From NCBI RefSeq assembly GCF_040802235.1, contig NC_133157.1, forward strand, positions 36,360,501-36,424,500: a stretch of DNA of 64,000 nt. The letters run 5' to 3'. The notes beneath the pieces were generated by a model. The model saw only the letters and a program-made list of their open reading frames with translations. It had not been told where the DNA came from and ran no database searches. Origin of the DNA: Manis javanica. Its lineage: Eukaryota; Chordata; Mammalia; Pholidota; Manidae. The position numbers were made by a program, and so were the translations under genes. This document shows, piece by piece, positions 1 to 13,500 of this stretch (positions within the stretch are counted from its first letter, which is position 1; each line of letters opens with the position of its first letter).

Positions 1-3000
1 ATTTCATTGCTGGTAATTGGTCTGTTCAGATTCTCTGTTTCTTCCTGGGCCAGTCTCAAAAGGTTGTATTTTTCTAGAATGTTGTCCATTTCTTCTAGGT
101 TATCCAATTTGTTGGCATATAATTTTTCATAGTATTCTCTCATAATTCTTTGTATTTCCATGGTATTCATAGTGATTTTCCTTTCTTATTTCTGATTCTT
201 TTTATGTGTGTACACTCTCTTTTTTTCTTGATAAGTCTGGCTAGGGGTTTATTTTGTTTATTTTCTCAAAGAATCAGCTCCTGGTTTCATTGATTGTTTC
301 TATTATTTTATTCTTTTCAATTTTATTTATTTCTGCTCTGATCTTTATTATGTCCCTCCTTCTACTGCCTTTGGGCCTCATTTGTTCTATTTCTAGTTTC
401 ATTAATTGCGAGTTTAGACTGTTCATTTGGGATTGTTCTTCTTGAGGTAAGCCTGTATTGTTACATACTTTCCTCTTAGAACTGCCTTTGCTGTATACCA
501 CAGTTGTTTTCATTTGTCTCCATATATTGTTTGATCTTTGTTTTAATTTGGCCATTGATCCGTTGGTTATTTAGGAGCACATTGTTAAGCCTCCATGTGT
601 TTGTGAGTCTCTTTGTTTTCTTTGGACACTTTATTTCTAGTTTTATACCCTTGTAATCTGAGAAGTTGGTTGGTACAATTTCAATCTTTTTGAATTATCT
701 GAGGCTCTTTCTGTGGCCTAGTATGTGGTCTATTCTTGAAAATATTCCATGTGCACTTGAGAAGAATGTGTATCCTGCTGCTTTTGGGTGGAGTGTTCTG
801 TAGATGTCTGTTAGGTCCATCTGTTCTAATATATTGTTCAGTGCCTCTGTCTCCTTACTTATTTTCTATCTGTTTCATCTATCCTTTGGAGTGAGTGGTG
901 TGTTGAAGTTTCCCTAAATGAATGCATTGCGTTCTATTTCCCCTTTTAATTATGTTAGTATTTTTTTCACATATGTAGGTGCTCCTTTATTGGGTGCAGA
1001 GATATTTATAATGACTATATTTTCTTGTTGGACTGACCATTTTATCATTATGTAATGTCCTTCTTTGTCTCTTATTATTGTCTTTGTTTTGAAATCTATT
1101 TTGTTTGATATAAGTACTACTACTCCTTTTTCCTCTCATTTGCATGAAATATCTTCCTCTATCCCTTCATTTTAGTCTGTGTATGTCTTTGGGTTTGAAG
1201 TGGGTCTCTTGTAGGCAGCATATAAATGTGTCTTGTGTCTTGTCTTTTTATCCATTCTGTAACTCTATGTGGTGCATTCAGTCCATTTACACTGAGGGTG
1301 ATTATCGGTAGATATGTACTTATTGCCACTGCAGGCTTTAGATTTGTGGTTACCAAAGGTTCAAGGGCAGCTTCTTTACTATCTAACAACAGTCTATCTT
1401 AACTCACTTATTACTCTATTTCAAGCACAATCTAAAGTTTTTTTTTTCCTCCCCTTCTTCTTCTTCTTCCTCCACTCTTTATACATTAGGTGTCTGTCAT
1501 GTTCTGTACTCTGTGTATTCCTTGACTAACTTTTTGAGTAGTTTATTTAATTTTGTTTTTGCTTAGTAATTAATTGGACTACTTCCTTTACTGTGGGTTT
1601 ATTTTCTCTGGTGACAGCTATTTAGCTTTAGGAGCACTTCCATTGAGAGCAGTCCCTTTAAGATACACTGTAGAGCTGCTTTGTTGGTGGTGAATTCCTT
1701 TAACTTTTGCTTATCTGGAAATTGTTTAATCCCTGCTCAAATTTAAATCATAATCTTGCTGGGTAGAGTATTCTTGGTTGGAGACCCTTCTGTTCCATTG
1801 CATTAAATATATCATGCCTCTCCCTTCTGGCCTGTAAGGTTTCTGCTAAGAAGTCTCCTGATAGTCTGATGGGGTTTCCTTTATAAGTGATCTTTTTTCT
1901 CTCTCTGGCTATTTTCAGTACTCTCTCCTTGTCCTTGATCTTTGCCATTTCAATTATTATATGTCTTGGTGTTATCTTCCTAGGGTTCCTTGTGTTGGGA
2001 GAGCTCTGCACTTCTGTGAATTGACTGGGAAAGTTTTCAGCAATTATTTCCTCAAAGAGACTTTCTATCCCTTTGTCTCCCTCTTCTTCTTCTAGAACCC
2101 CTATAATGCGAATATTGTTCCATTTGGATTGGTCACACAGCTCTCTTACTATTCTTCCATTCCTAGAAATCCTTTTTTCTCTCTGTGCCTCAGCTTCTTT
2201 GTTTTCCTGTTCTGTACCGTCTCCTCTATCTCATCTAATCTGCTTTTAAATCCCTCCATTGTGTGTTTCATTTGAGATACTGTATTTTAAAAAATTTCTG
2301 TCACTTTGTTGAAGTCCTCTCTGAGATCTTAAATATTTTTCTGTAACTCCTTGAACACATTTATACTTTTATTTTGAAATCTTTATCAAGAAGATTAGTG
2401 ATTTCAGTTTCACTAAGCACTCTTTCTGGTACTTTTTCTTGTTATTTTGTTTGGACCAAATTCCTTTGCCACTTCATTTTTTTTAGTGTTTCCTATGGAA
2501 TAATATCTTTGTGTAGGCAGCACCCTCTAGTGCCCAGAAGCTCAATTTTCTGTGCGGGAGCCCCAGCTGTTGGCAAGCAGTGGGTGTGGTGCCTTTCTGT
2601 CTTGCTGGTAAAGTGAGCTGTGTGGGCCATCAGCTGATTGTGTGTGCAGGGAAAATATTCCCTGAAGCTGCCATGTGGGCCTACAGCAATGGCAAGGGTC
2701 AAAGGCAAGTGGAACCAGCACCTGTTGGGAGGAAAGAGCTCAGCAGGGTGGGTTGCCTGCCTTCCCAGCTGTAACACGTGCCTCCACTGCTGGGTCAAGT
2801 AGGCTTTGGGTGCAAGGAGGAGCCTCTGTGCTATGTCCCTGTAGCTGCTGTAGGAGGGGTCACCCTCTGGCAGGCTGGCTCAATGAGGGGACCAGCAGGC
2901 TAAGTGGGACCGCCACATTCTGGGAGGAAGAAAAGCAAGCAGTGTACCACAGGGGGCCTCAGGGCTGCATTAGCAGCCAAGTGGTTGGAACATCTGAAGC

Positions 3001-3585
3001 TCCAGAGAGTTCCCAACCTGCTGACCTGAGCATGCAGGGAAGGTTTTGTCCACCTGCCCTTTCTCCTGAACAGAGAGCTCTGTGTAATCTGTCCCCCTTT
3101 AATGCCCCTCTTGCTGCTGGGAAGTCCTTCAAACTGCCTGCCTGCCTTTTGCCTCAGTGGGGCAGGTTGTGCAAATCTGTTCTCCACAAGCAGCTGGAAT
3201 CTCAGCCTCTCTGACGTCTTTGCCTTCCAACCCCACTAATCTCCTGAGCACCATGTAATAGGGGTTTGTGCTCCCAAAGCAGATCTCCAGGGCTGGGTGT
3301 TCAGTGGTCCTGGGCTTCTACTCCCTCTCTACTCTGTTCCTTTTCCTCCTTCCTGTGGGCTGGGGTTGGGGGAGGGCTTGGGTTCCGCGAGATTGCAGCT
3401 TTGCCATTTTATCCTTTTCTGTGAGGTCTTCTCTTCTTCCCCAGATGTAGGCAGTCTCTTCTGCAATCTTCTGGTTGCCTTTACAGGGTTAGTTGTATTT
3501 GTTGTATTTTCGTGTTTTATGAGATTCTGGGAGGAGGTTTCTGCCTCACTTTTCACACTGACATCTTTTTTCTGCTCCCCAAGAT
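1..3585 (-). mobile_element. L1 retrotransposon, 5' part, antisense to KIF24
   Basis: Read on the minus strand, the GC-rich 5'UTR runs about 3585-2480. Decayed ORF1 follows (about 2400-1750), including RNPRKITPRHIIIEMAK and ARRERHDIFNAMEQKGLQPR. ORF2 comes next (start near 1340, NGLNAPHR...), reaching the conserved NLNRPIT region at base 1. The endonuclease and early RT region carry frameshifts and stops, so it cannot encode a working protein. The 5' end appears present; the 3' end is left of the window. Confidence 0.9.
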
Positions 3586-3590
3586 GAGTG

Positions 3591-4760
3591 CATTTAAAAT
3601 ATCCTAAATTTGATTCTAAAATACAATTCTAAATCTCACATACAGATAATATTTAGAAATACAACTGCTGCTTAGACCATGAAGGAACTTATCATTAGTT
3701 AAAATCTTTAAAAGCACCTGGCCCCTACTTGTTAAGATATTTTATGGCCTATTCTTGAAATTTGACTCTGTCAACTTTTCAACTCTTAGTTTAAAAATTA
3801 TGGCCATGTTCAATATGATATAAATTAAAATTCTGAGAGATTGAGGAAAAAAAAGACTTTCTTACTCTTAATTTACTATAAAATAAGTGAACTTATCATA
3901 AGTGCTCATAGTATAGTAGAAACCACATGGGCTTTGGAGTCAGTCATACAGCATGTAGATTTTTGTTCACATAACAGCTGTTTGTGAGCAAATAAACCTC
4001 TGAGGTTATTCTTCAGCATACACTGGGCATGATAATTGTACTTGCCTCACATCAGGCCACTGTAATAATTCTATCAAATAATATTTTTAAAGTTCTTCAT
4101 CTATTTGCTTATCAGTAATCAACACTCCTTCTCCTATCCAAAATCAGGGCACCATGTGGCTAGAGGCCAGTCCTGAGGCTTCACCACCCTTCCCCCATTC
4201 CCTGTGGCTTGAGGGACCCAAGTTAGTTTTTACTTCCATTTGGAGGGGCATTGGTCTCGAGGGAAATCATGGGCTCATGGTAATTGCAGTCACTTATCAC
4301 GTCCATGTTCCCACACGTCAGGCCTGGCCTCTTTTATGACTGCATCCTGGTGGAACAGGTGGATGTGATCAGTCACTCTGTGATGCACATTTTCATTCTT
4401 TGCCTCAGTTACTAAGATAGATAGGTATTACAGGATCTTGCTTTGGAACCAAGTTAAACCCTGGGGATTTTAGCAGGCTAAACCCATCAAAGATTTTAAA
4501 AAGTGTGTGAGATCAAGAGCAAATTAGCTCTTGAGCTATTGAATGTTCTTCACCAAGATTAGTAGTCCACATTGTTCACATTATTGTTGGGTACTAAAAC
4601 TGTATGATTTAATGTTTAGGAAGCTTTTCATGTGGGGGGAGAAAACTGCAATGTACTGATGAAGTTATTTACCTGGTCTCTTCTGCTCTCAGCCAACTCT
4701 TAGGAACCAGAGGGCTTTGTTTACTCCTTGGGGAAATCACCCTGTGGATTTTATTTTCAG
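3591..4760 (+). other. KIF24 intron with one MIR
   Basis: This is unique intronic sequence. A MIR-like SINE relic (gggctttggagtcag..., about 3905-4080) is the only repeat I recognise. I see no gene. Confidence 0.6.
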
Positions 4761-4882
4761 GTGATCCTGAAAGGCAGCAAGGAGCGCAGCACTGGGGCCA
4801 CTGGAGTTAATGTAGACTCCTCCCGCTCCCATGCTATCATCCAAATTCAGATCAAAGACGCAGCCAAGAGGATATTTGGCAG
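4761..4882 (+). CDS. KIF24: KIF24 coding exon: motor domain, switch I
   Basis: The acceptor is ttattttcag|GTG and the donor is GGCAG|gtgagc. The 122 nt give 40 codons plus two bases of a split Arg codon. The translation carries kinesin switch I as NVDSSRSHAI (N-x-x-S-S-R-S-H), which contacts the gamma-phosphate of ATP, followed by beta-strand residues IIQIQIKD. The frame joins the next exon through AG|G (Arg). This is the first KIF24 exon visible; the P-loop exon should lie upstream of base 1. Switch I residues look intact. This assignment is secure. Confidence 0.95.
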
Positions 4883-5689
4883 GTGAGCTGGAATTATGCA
4901 GGGAATTGCATTGTCTGCCTTTCCCTAGTGTGACTTTAAAATATGTGTTATCAACAACAGGACACCCTGCCACCGTGGAGTTCTTTATTTCAGGAATACA
5001 GAGCAAAGTTGTTAGCCCTGAAATAAATCATTATGCTGAAGTGCCATCAGTTGATTAACCATGAAGTAATGACCTATTGTTGGTCAACCCTAAGTTATTA
5101 AAAGGGACATTGATTGCTTCTAAAGTGAACCACAGTATCAGCAGAGGAATAGGAGGGAATGCATTTCAGAGGCCAAAAAAAAAAGGAAAATTAATCCATC
5201 CTTCTTGAAAGAAGCCATAAGACAATTGGGTACATTCATTGCTTTGCTAGTGCTATCTTAGCACATTCTGCCACACTGATGGATGAGTCAATCTCACCTC
5301 TGAGTAATGAGTCTTTTTCTTTCTTTCTTTTTTTTTTTTGGCTGGAAAGCAGCCCACAATAGTTTCTATTTAATTATCTAAGTGGCCACCTAAGTGATTT
5401 GCATTGTGGCCATTTAGCTTTATGGGAAGAATGTTTTATTAATTTCAGTCATACTTTCTCACAAATGACTATAGCCAAAGGCACTTCACTCAGGAGGTGC
5501 CTGAGTACACAATGTCAGCAGTAGCTGACAGGTCAGAATCTTGCCATATTTTTGAAAAGCTGACAGTAATGTCTTTTCTTTCCTGAGGATGGGCCAGTGT
5601 TAATTTCTTCCTGCCATCAGAAAATGCTGATTGATGTAAAAATAAACCAAAGCTCCAAAGAAGTCATCCCTACTGTGTCTTTTCTCTAG
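4883..5689 (+). other. KIF24 intron, no repeat recognised
   Basis: This is intron between two motor exons. It holds a short pyrimidine tract (tttctttctttc then T-run, about 5314-5339) before unique sequence. Nothing else stands out. Confidence 0.6.
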
Positions 5690-5795
5690 GATCTCTTTTA
5701 TTGACTTGGCTGGCAGTGAAAGAGCAGCTGATGCCAGAGACTCAGATAGACAAACAAAGATGGAAGGTGCAGAAATAAACCAGAGTCTTCTGGCT
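5690..5795 (+). CDS. KIF24: KIF24 coding exon: motor domain, switch II
   Basis: The acceptor is tttctctag|G and the donor is TGGCT|gtaagt. The 106 nt complete the split Arg and add 35 codons. The translation contains [12 protein letters not shown], the kinesin switch II DxxGxE motif that couples nucleotide state to the microtubule-binding face, then [13 protein letters not shown], the relay-helix (alpha4) region typical of kinesins. All canonical catalytic positions in this segment are present. The exon ends in phase 0, so the next exon begins a new codon. Confidence 0.96.
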
Positions 5796-6104
5796 GTAAG
5801 TTGTTTGAAAACTTTAATCTAAAAGTCCTTCTTAAGAGATTTTGCACCCCTTTACCTGTAGCCCGAGTGAGGGTGGGATGGAGTTAGCAAAGCAAGAGCC
5901 TGGTCTTATCTAGCCGTGGAGTTAAGGGTTGGAGATGGAAGCTGCCCAGTCAAATTCTTGGCAACTCTAGACAACTCTTCCCTTCTCTCCCTGCCTTCTC
6001 TTCCTTTGGTAAGTCCCTGCCAATTAGGAACAGAGAAGTATTATTGCAGTTACTGAATGATTAACTTAGGTAAATTCTCTCAACAAGTTTTAAAATTGTA
6101 TTTT

Positions 6105-6420
6105 TCAAACATAAAAAAAAAATAGTACAAATGGTATAATGATTTGCCAAATACTTGTCACCCAGCTCAACATGTGAAAAATCTAACCAACACTTTCCTT
6201 CTCCTGGTTGGATTATTTTAAAGCAAATCCTGCCATCATGTCATCTTTTCTACCAATATTTCACTATGTATCTCAAAGAGATAAGGACTTTTATTTTTTA
6301 GTATAACCATAGCACCATTATCATACCTAAAGAAATAATTATATAATGGTATCTATTACCCAGCAAGTTTTATAATTTCTCCAATTATTCCATAGATATA
6401 TTTTTATAGTTAGTTTGTTT
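6105..6420. mobile_element. Ancient L1M-class LINE remnant
   Basis: The phrases ggattattttaaagcaaatcc, gtatctcaaagagataaggac and accattatcatacctaaa match a common old L1 3'-end family. It is heavily diverged and has no coding capacity. Confidence 0.5.
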
Positions 6421-6637
6421 CAAACCAGGGTGTAAATCCTCCAGTTGGTTTTAGTTGATAGGTCTCTATTCTATACCAGTTCTTCTCCATTTTTAATATC
6501 AATGTATTTATGGAGGAAAACTGGGCTACATGTCCTGTAAGATTTCCAACATTCTGGATTAGGCTGACTGTATCCCCCTGTTGATGTTTAACATGTACTT
6601 TATCATCTATTTTCTATAAAGTAGTTAAGATCTATAT

Positions 6638-6955
6638 TTGTGCTATCCAGTAAGGAAGCCAGTAAGCCACATGTGGCTATTGAGTGCTTGAAACGTGTGG
6701 CTAGTCTGAATTCGGATACGCTATAAGTATAAAATACACACGATTTTGAAGCATGTGAAATATCTCGTTAATACTTTTTCATACTGATTGCATGCTGAAA
6801 TTATATTTTTCTGTATATTGGATTAAGTAAAATATAATTAAGATTAATTTCATGTGATTTTTTTCAAATGTAGCTATTAGAAATTTAAAATTATACTTAT
6901 GGTCTGCATTTGTGGCTCATGTATTTCTATTTGGAAAGTGCTGATCTAGAGGCTT
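6638..6955 (-). mobile_element. hAT-Charlie DNA transposon fossil (MER58-like)
   Basis: The segment begins gtgctatccagtaaggaagcc and contains gccacatgtggctattgagt, then an AT-rich middle, and ends near ggaaagtgctg. This is the layout of a non-autonomous hAT element read in reverse. Its terminal repeats are degraded. The family name is from memory. Confidence 0.55.
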
Positions 6956-6998
6956 AATTAGACTTAGGTTCTATTTTTTTGGCAAGAATAATTCATGG

Positions 6999-7150
6999 GA
7001 TTCTATAGCATCTTACTACACTGATGGACAGTGACTATAATGGGGGTATGTGGTGGGGACTTGAAAATGGGGGGAATCTAGTAACTATAATGTTGCTTAT
7101 GTAATTATATATTAATGATACCAAAATTAAAAAAATAAAAAGTAAAAAAA
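6999..7150 (+). mobile_element. 5'-truncated L1 tail (152 bp) with 15-bp TSD
   Basis: The segment is only the L1 3' end (catcttactacactgatgga ... attaatgataccaaaatt) plus an A-rich tail. It is flanked by a perfect 15-bp direct repeat, AAGAATAATTCATGG, at 6984-6998 and 7151-7165. This is the signature of target-primed reverse transcription. Confidence 0.9.
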
Positions 7151-7339
7151 AAGAATAATTCATGGATAGTTCTTAGATTTCCCATCTCTGGGATGTCTGC
7201 TTGTCTCTTTCTGTGATATTGAGAATAAGAAAGATTCAAATGTTGTCAGCTTCCTCCATTTTAGTGGCCATTGATGAGTTTTAGCAGCCATTGATGAGTA
7301 TCACCGATACCCATTTGTTTTGCTAGGGATTCCAAAATA

Positions 7340-7500
7340 ATGATATTCTTTTTTTTTTAGAAGAGTGTACATATTTAATTGCACAGCTCAATGAATTTTC
7401 ACAAGCTGATCACACCCATATAACCAACATTCAGATAAAAAATAGAACATCAAGCAATCTTCTCCAAGCAAACCCCTCCTACTCCCTTCTGCAAAAATAG
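7340..7500. mobile_element. Old LINE-like repeat
   Basis: The segment gcacagctcaatgaattttc ... aaccaacattcagataaaaa matches a widespread ancient interspersed repeat. It lies next to the younger L1 that starts at 7513. The family is uncertain. Confidence 0.4.
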
Positions 7501-7512
7501 CCATTTCCTAAG

Positions 7513-10500
7513 TTTTTTTTATATTGATATACAATCTTATATTAGTTTCAAGTATACAGAATAGTAGTTAAACAGTTACCCATATTATTAAATTCTCAGC
7601 CCCACTAGTACAGCTACTATCTGTCAACATAGGAAGCTGTTACAGAATCACTGGTTATATTCTCCTTGCTTTACTACCACCTCCATAAACAGCCTACATT
7701 ATGATTGAGAAATTTTATGCCCCTTTATCACCCTCAAACTCCCCACCCACCTACCCTGATCTCTCCCCCATGGTAACCACCAGTCCCTTCTTAGTTGTCT
7801 GTAAGTCTACTGCTCTTTCGTTCCTTCTGTTTTGCTTTGTATTTATACTCCACAAATAAGTAAAATCATATGGTATTTGTCTTTCTCCACCTGCCTTATT
7901 TCACTGAGCATAATACTCTCTAGCTCCATCCATGTTATTGCAAATGGCAGGATTTCTTTTCCTTTTATGGCTGAATAATATTCCATTGTGTATATGTACC
8001 ACATCTTCTTTACCCATTCATCTATTGATGGACCCTTAGGTTGCTTCCATACCTTGGCTATTGTAAATAATGCAGCAATAAACATAAGGGTGCATATATC
8101 TTTTTGGATCAGGGATTTTGTTTTCTTTGGGTAAATACCTAGAAATGGAATTGCTGGGTCAAATGGTATTTCTATTTTTAGTTTTTCAAGGAACCTCCAT
8201 AATGCTTTCCACAGTGGCTGCACCAATTGACATTCCCACCAACAGTGTAGGAGGATTCCCTTTTCTCCACATTCTCACCAACACTTGTTATTTCTTGTCT
8301 TTTGGATAGTGGCCACTCTGCCTGTGTGAGGAAATAACTCATTGTGGTTTTGATTTGCATTTCCCAGATGATCAGTGATATGAAGCATCTTTTCATATGC
8401 CTGCTGGCCATCTATATTTCTTCTTTGGAAAAATGTCTGTTCAGGACCTCCACCCATTTTTTTAAATTGGGTTATTTTTTTTGGAGGGGTGTTGACACAT
8501 ATGAGCTCTTCGTGTATTTTGGATGTTAACCCCTTATTGGATAAATTGTTTACAAATATATTCTCCCATCCTGTAGGTTACCTTTTTGTTCTGCTGATGA
8601 TGTCCTTTGCTGGTGTACAGAAGCTTTTTAGTTTGATGTAGTCCCACTTGTTCATTTTTTTTTGTCTCCCTTGCCCAAAGAGATGTGTCCAGGAAAAAAC
8701 TGTTAATATTTATGTTCAAGAAATTTTTGCCTATGTTTTCTTCCAAGAGTTTTATGGTTTCATGACTTACATTCAGGTCTTTGATCCATTTCAAGTTTAC
8801 TTTTGTATATGGAGTTAGGCATTAATCCAGTTTCATTTTCTTATGTGTAGCTGTCCAGTTTTGCCAAAACCAGTTCTTGAAGAGGCTGTCTTTCCCCATT
8901 GTATATTCATGGATCCTTTATTGTATATTAATTGACCATAGATGTGTGGGTTTATATATCTCTACTCTATATTCTGTTCCACTGATCTATGGGTTTGTTC
9001 TTGTGCCAGTACCAAATTGTTTTGATTACTGTTGCTTTGTAGTAGAGCGTGAAGTCAGGGAGTGTAATTCCCCCCAGCTTTGTCATTCTCAGGATTGTTT
9101 TGGCTATTTGGGATCTTTTGTGTTTCCATATGAATTTTAGAACAATTTGTTCTAGTTCATTGAAAAATACTGTTGGAATTTTGTTAGGGGTTGTGTTGAA
9201 TCTGTAAATTGCTTTGGACAAGATGGTCATTTTGACAGTATTAATTCTCCCTAACCATGAGCATGGGATATATTTCCACTTACTGGTGTCTTTAATTTCT
9301 CTCATGAGTCTCTTATAGTTTTCAGAGTATAGGTCTTTCACCTGCTTGGTTAGGTTTAGTCTTTTTGATGCAGTTGTAAATGGAATTATTTTCCTGATTT
9401 CTCTTTCTGTTAGTTTGTTTTTTGTATATAGGAATGTGACAGATTTCTGTGTATTAATTTTGTATCCTGGAACTTTGCTGAATGAAGTTATTAGTTATAA
9501 TAGCTTTGGTGGAATCTTTAGGGTTTTCTATGTATAATATCATGTCATCCATGAACCATGACAGTTTAGTTTCTTCCTTACCAATTTGGATGCCTAGTAT
9601 CTCTTTGTGTTGTCTGATTGCTATGGCTAGGATCTCCAGTACTGTGTTGAATAAGAGTGGTGAGAGTGAACATCCTTGTCTTGTTTCTGATCTTAGAGGA
9701 AAAGCTTTCAGTTTTTCACCATTAAGTATGATGTTAGCTGTGGGTTTGTCATATATGGCCTTTATTATGTTGAGGTATGTACTCTCTCCCCATTTGTTGA
9801 GTTTTTATCATGATTAAATGTTGAATTTTGTCAAATGCTTTTTCAGCTTCTATTGAGATATTGTATGGTTTTTATCCTTCTTTTTGATAATGTGGTGTAT
9901 GATATTGACTGAATTACAAATATTATACCATCCTTGCATCCCTGGAATAAATCCTACTTGGTTGTGATGGATGATCCTTTCGATGTTTTTTGAATTTGGT
10001 TTGCTAATATTGTGTTGTGCATTTCCGCATCTATGTTCATCAGGGATTTTAGTCTATAATTTTCTTTTTTTGTAGCATCTTTGCCTGGCTTTGGTATTAC
10101 AGTAATGCTGGCCTCAGAGAATGAATTTGGAAGTATTCCTTCCTCTTCTACTTTTTGGAATTTAAGATGGGTATTATTAGCTCTTCTTTAAATGTTTGAT
10201 AGAATTCAGCTGTGAAACCATCTGGTCCTGGATTTTTATGGGGAGATTTTTTTTATTACTAATTCAATTTCATTGATGGTAATTGGTCTGTTCAGATTTT
10301 CTGTTTCTTCCTGGGTCAGTCTTGGAAGGTTGTATTTTTCTAAGAAGTTGTCCATTTCTTCTAGGTTGTCTAATTTATTGGCATATAATTTTTCATAGTA
10401 GTCTGTAATATTCTTTGTATTTCTGTAGTATCTGTCGTGACTATCCTTTGTTTCTGATTTTTTTATTTGTGTACCTTCTTTTTTATTGATAAGTCTGGCT

Positions 10501-13500
10501 TTCATTTATTTTCTCAGAGAACCAGCTCTTAGTTTCACTAATTTTTTCTATTGTTTTATTCTTTTCCGTATTATTTATTTCTGCTCTGATCTTTATTATG
10601 TCCCTCCTTTTTTAACTTTGTGTTTTGTTTGTTCTTCTTTTTCTAGTTTCTTTAATTGTGAGTTTAGACTGTTTATTTGGAATTGTTCTTGATTCTTGAG
10701 GTAGGCTTGTATTGCTTTGTACTTAAACAACCTTGGTGGCATCCCCACAAATATTGGACTGTTGTATTTTTGTTTTAATTTTTCTCCATGTATTGCTTTA
10801 TTTCTGTTTTAATTTGGTCATTGATCCATTGATTTTAGAAGCATGTTGTTTAGCCTCCACAAGTTTGTAGGCTTTTTTATTTTCTTTGTGTAATTTATTC
10901 CTAACTCCATACCATTGTATCCGAGACATTGTTTGATACAATTTCAATATTTTTTAACTTATTGAGGCTCTATTTTTGTGGCCTAATATGTGGTCTATTA
11001 TGGAAAATATTCCTTGTACACTTGAGAAAACTGTTTCCTGCTGCTTTTGGGTGGAGTGTTCTACAGATGTATGTTAAATCTATTTGATCTAATGTATTGT
11101 TCAGTACCTCTGTTCCCTTATTTATTTTCTATCTGATTGATCTGTCCGTTGATGTGAGTGGTATGTTAAAGTCTCCCACAATGAATGGGTTGTAATCTAT
11201 TTCCCCATTTTTACATAGTTAGGTGCACCTATATTGGGTACATAGATGTTTATTATGGTTATAGCCTCTTGTTGGACTGACCCCTTTATAATTATGTGAT
11301 GCCCTTCTTTGTCTCTTGTTACTTTCTTTGTTTTGAAATATGTTTTGTCTGATATAAGTACTGCTACTCCTGCTGTTTTCTCCCTCTTGTTTTCATGAAA
11401 TATCTTCTTCCATCCCTTCACTTTTAGCATATGTATGTCTTTGGGTCTGAAATGAGTCTCCTGTAGGCAGCATATAGATGGGTCTTGTTTCTTTATCCAT
11501 TCTGCCAGGTGTCTTTTAAATGGTTCATTCAGACCATTTACATTAACTATTGATAGGTATGTACTTATTGCCACTTTATTAATTGCTTTCTTTTTGTTCT
11601 TATAGATCCTTTTTGTTCCTTTCTTCCTCTCTTATGTTCTTTATATTTAATGGTTTTCTTTAATACCGTGGTTGTATTTCTCTTTTTTAATTTTTTGTAT
11701 ATATATTATAGGCTTTAGGTTTGTGGTTACCAAAAGTTCAAAGACAGCTTCCTGACTGTATAACAGTCTATATTAAGTTGCTGATTGCTCTATTTCAAAC
11801 ACAATCTAAAAGTACTTTTTTTTTCTTCTTTCTCCTCCACACTTTCTGTATTAGACACTATAATCAAAGCTATTTAGTCTTAGGAATATTTCCATCTACA
11901 GCAGTCCCTTTAATATATCCTGTAATGCTGGTTTTGTTGTTATAAATCTCAAAGAATAGCCTTTATCTGGAAATGGTTTAATCCCTGCTTCAAATTTAAA
12001 TGATAATCTTGCTGGGTATAGGATTCTTGGTTGAAAGTCCTTCTGTTTCAGTACATTAAATCTTTTCATTCCACTCCCTCCTGGCCTGTAAATTTTCTGT
12101 TGAGAAGACTGCTGATAGCCTGATGGGATTTCCCTTATAAGTTATCTTTTACTTATGTTCTCTGGCTGCTTTTAATACTCTCTCCTTATCCTTAATCTTT
12201 GTCATTTTAATTCTTATGTCTTGTGGTTGACTTCCTAGGGTTCCTTTTGTTAGGGGCTCTCTGTGCTTCCATGACGTGAATGTTTCCTTCCCCAGATTGG
12301 GAAAGTTTTCAACAAGTATTTCCTCAAAGAGATTTTCTATCCTTTTGTCTCTCTCTTCTCCTTTTGGTACCCTATTATGCAAATACTGTTTTTTTATGCA
12401 TGTCACAAAGCTCTCTTATTATTCTTTCATTCCTAGAGATCCTTTTTTCTCTCTGCTCCTCAGCTTTGTTGTGTTTCTGTTCTCTAATTTCCATCTCATT
12501 GTCTCCTCTGCCTGCCGCAATCTATTATTCATTCCCTCCATTGTATATCTCATTTCAGTTACTGTATTCTTCAGCTCTTGTATGTCTTTGTTGAAGTCTT
12601 CCCTGAGGTCTTTAAGTCTATAGATCAGTGAACATATTTATGACTTTTAAGTCTGCAGATCAGTGAACATATTTATGACTTTTACTTTGAAATTTTTATC
12701 AAGAAGATTGATGATCTCTGTTTCATTTAGCCCTCTTTCTGGTGTCTTAAACTGTAGTTTTGTTTGTAACATATTCTGCCTCATTTTGTCAGGTTTTCTA
12801 TGTTTCTTCCTTTGTATTAGATGGATCTGCTATGCTTCTTGATCTAGAGAGTGATGGCTTTATGAAGAGGGCATCCTGTGGTGCCTAGACGTTCAGGACT
12901 CTTTCCTCTCCAGTGCCTGCTTCTCCTTTACTGTGAAGCCCAGTTGCTGTTTTAAAGGGACGGGTGGGGTGGCCACAGAGTGAGTTGCACAATGGCAGGG
13001 TGCATGAACTCACAGTGGTGGCAAGTCACCCAGTTGTGGAGCCCTTGGGTACTTAGAAGTGGTGGTTAGCCACAGGGTGGAAAGGGCATGGGTGCACTGA
13101 AACAGTGAGTCGCCCAGTGGAAGGGTCCATGGGCTCTCAATTGCTGGGGGTGGGGGTTAGATGGGGGCACAGGAGAACACAGTAGCGAGTCAGGCAGTGA
13201 GAGGCCAACTCAGAAGCAGAGGCAGTCCCTCCAAGGTGGCAGTGTGCAGCTGCTGCAGCAATGAGTGCCACAGGTACCCCCTAGCAGCAGTGCGGTGTGC
13301 AGCACCTGGCTTGACTACCCTTTGGGAGGGAGGACCTCTCAGAGCTGGCTCCTGCAGGTATCTCCCCAGTTGGGCTGAAAAAGGGCCATAAAAGCTGGGA
13401 GAGTCTCCTTCTGCCCAACTGGCAGCAAAGTTCAACATTGCTGGGCTATGTGGTGTGGCATGTTGGCGTGTTAGGGAGGTGCCTCAGAGCTGAGCCACCA

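Noticed and set aside
2675..3214. 179-codon plus-strand open frame
   Set aside because: It lies in the GC-rich 5'UTR of the antisense L1, is low-complexity, and resembles no protein.
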